Origin: an uncultured Prevotella sp.
GTDB taxonomy: Bacteria; Bacteroidota; Bacteroidia; Bacteroidales; Bacteroidaceae
Direction of reading: 5' to 3'
Assembly (NCBI GenBank): GCA_900314365.1
Contig: OMVH01000224.1
Span: 1 to 7,234, forward strand
DNA: 7,234 nucleotides
A model generated the notes under the pieces. The model saw only the letters and a program-made list of their open reading frames with translations, did not search any database and was not told the DNA's origin. Positions 6,144 through 7,234 of this stretch are shown here, one piece after another (within the stretch, counting starts at the first letter, position 1; every line of letters begins with the position of its first letter). The position numbers and the translations under genes were made by a program.

Positions 6144-7234
6144 CACCTTTTTGAGTATAGCCTGTGTGGCTCCGGTGAAGCTCTTCACGAAGTCACCAGC
6201 CTTTCGTCCCGCATCTTCAAGAAAAGATTTATCGCCACTTAACCGGTCCATAAGCGTAGCAAAACTCTCGCTGTCGTGTATTTCGAATCCTCCGCCCGCA
6301 TGAATGAGCCCCTGAGCTTCCTGGAACCGCTTGTTGTTAGGTCCGAATATCACGGGTATATTCCACACGCCAGCCTCAAGGACATTGTGGATACCCACGC
6401 CGAAGCCACCACCCACATAAGCTACCTGCCCGTAGTGATAAACCGACGAGAGCAGGCCATAGCAGTCGATGATAAGGCAGTGAGCCTTTGAAGCTTCCTC
6501 GGCAGTGGTCTGTGTATAGCGCGCCACAGGCCCCTTGAGTTTCGGCAAAAGGTCGGATAGTCGCTCTTCATTGACTACGTGAGGCGCTATGATAAGCTTC
6601 CAATCAGGATGTCCATTGAAGTAGTCTACAAATATATTTTCATCGGGTTCCCAGCTCGAGCCCGCCACGAAAACCGGATGTCCCTGACAGAAGGCCTCAA
6701 CAACAGGCAGGTGGCGGCTTGCTTCCTTTATCTGCAGCACACGGTCGAACCTCGTATCGCCCACTACATCTACGTTGCAGATGCCAATAGTGGAGAGGAG
6801 ATCCCGACTTTGCTCATTCTGAACAAAGAAGCGGGTGAAACACCCCAACACCTTTCCGTATCGTCTGCCATACCAACGGAAGAACACCTGGCCGGGACGG
6901 AATATGCTCGAGACACTGTAAGTGGGTACGCCGCGATGACGAAGTATGTGGAGGTAGTTATACCAAAACTCGTACTTAATGAAGAAAGCCATGACGGGAC
7001 GGACAGCCTTCAGAAACCTGCGCGCATTGCGTACCGTGTCAAGAGGGAGATAGCACACAATGTCGGCCCCCTTATAGTCCTTCCGCACTTCATAGCCGGA
7101 AGGAGAGAAGAAGGTGAGCAGTATCTTAAACTCTGGATGCTGTTTCCGAATGCTCTCTATGAGAGGTCGTCCCTGCTCAAACTCCCCGAGAGAAGCGGCA
7201 TGAAACCAGATGTAGCGGGCATCAGGGTCCACCT
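6135..7234 (-). CDS. waaA: 3-deoxy-D-manno-octulosonic acid (Kdo) transferase, N-terminus outside the window
   Basis: This inner-membrane-associated GT-B glycosyltransferase moves Kdo from CMP-Kdo to the lipid A precursor, an early step of lipopolysaccharide core assembly. About 366 residues are visible. Near the start, WFHAASLGEFEQGRPLIE contains the SLGE glutamate that serves as catalytic base in the family. Next come LLTFFSPSGYEVRK, KYEFWYNYL and VVGDTRFDRV. The C-terminal CMP-Kdo-binding half has VAGSSWEPDE, IIAPHVVNEER and the glycine-rich VGGGFGVGIHNVLEAGVWNIPVIFGPNNKRF. Family members run to about 410-430 residues, so roughly 45-60 are missing beyond the right edge, including the usual N-terminal membrane anchor. 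The GTG at 7232 is in frame but is almost surely an internal Val codon. I see no frameshift. Confidence 0.95.
   Translation of the reverse strand, partial: VDPDARYIWFHAASLGEFEQGRPLIESIRKQHPEFKILLTFFSPSGYEVRKDYKGADIVCYLPLDTVRNARRFLKAVRPVMAFFIKYEFWYNYLHILRHRGVPTYSVSSIFRPGQVFFRWYGRRYGKVLGCFTRFFVQNEQSRDLLSTIGICNVDVVGDTRFDRVLQIKEASRHLPVVEAFCQGHPVFVAGSSWEPDENIFVDYFNGHPDWKLIIAPHVVNEERLSDLLPKLKGPVARYTQTTAEEASKAHCLIIDCYGLLSSVYHYGQVAYVGGGFGVGIHNVLEAGVWNIPVIFGPNNKRFQEAQGLIHAGGGFEIHDSESFATLMDRLSGDKSFLEDAGRKAGDFVKSFTGATQAILKKVFG

Noticed and set aside
7230..7232. GTG as the start of the Kdo transferase
   Set aside because: The frame continues to the window edge, and family members have about 45-60 more N-terminal residues including a membrane anchor.

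Overview
The window looks like a chromosomal segment from a Bacteroidota member, most likely Prevotella or a close relative (taxonomy is inference). The reasons are: a tryptophanyl-tRNA synthetase and a Kdo transferase of the Bacteroidota type; a secreted protein whose motifs resemble uncharacterised Prevotella surface proteins; an ECF sigma factor with the short hydrophobic tail common in this phylum; weak or absent Shine-Dalgarno sequences; and upstream motifs that fit the Bacteroidota -33 TTTG / -7 TAnnTTTG promoter.

All five recognisable genes lie on the minus strand. In order of transcription (right to left) they are: the 3' part of waaA, Kdo transferase (6135-7234, cut by the window edge); a 586-residue secreted beta-rich protein of unknown function (4260-6020); trpS (2880-3968); a secreted glycoside hydrolase family 76 protein (1085-2674); and an ECF sigma-70 factor (260-847). 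Positions 1-259, beyond the sigma factor, hold no gene I can support. The large plus-strand open frames opposite these genes are antisense shadows.

The genes do not read as one tight operon. Each of the first four is followed by an inverted repeat or terminator: a 52-nt hairpin after waaA (6061-6112), an 89-bp tandem repeat array with hairpins after the secreted protein (4001-4251), a rho-independent terminator after trpS (2811-2851), and a 14-bp inverted repeat after the GH76 gene (1020-1080). trpS, GH76 and the sigma gene each have a promoter-like pair of boxes just upstream, so they are probably separate transcription units. Functionally this is a mix of housekeeping genes (lipid A/Kdo assembly, tRNA charging) and surface or nutrient genes (mannan hydrolase, surface protein, regulator). 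I see no phage, transposase, CRISPR array, RNA gene or defence system.

The most unusual item is the tandem array between the secreted protein and trpS: 2.8 identical copies of an 89-bp unit. Its copy nearest trpS appears to supply the -33 box of the trpS promoter. The rest is fairly ordinary for this phylum.
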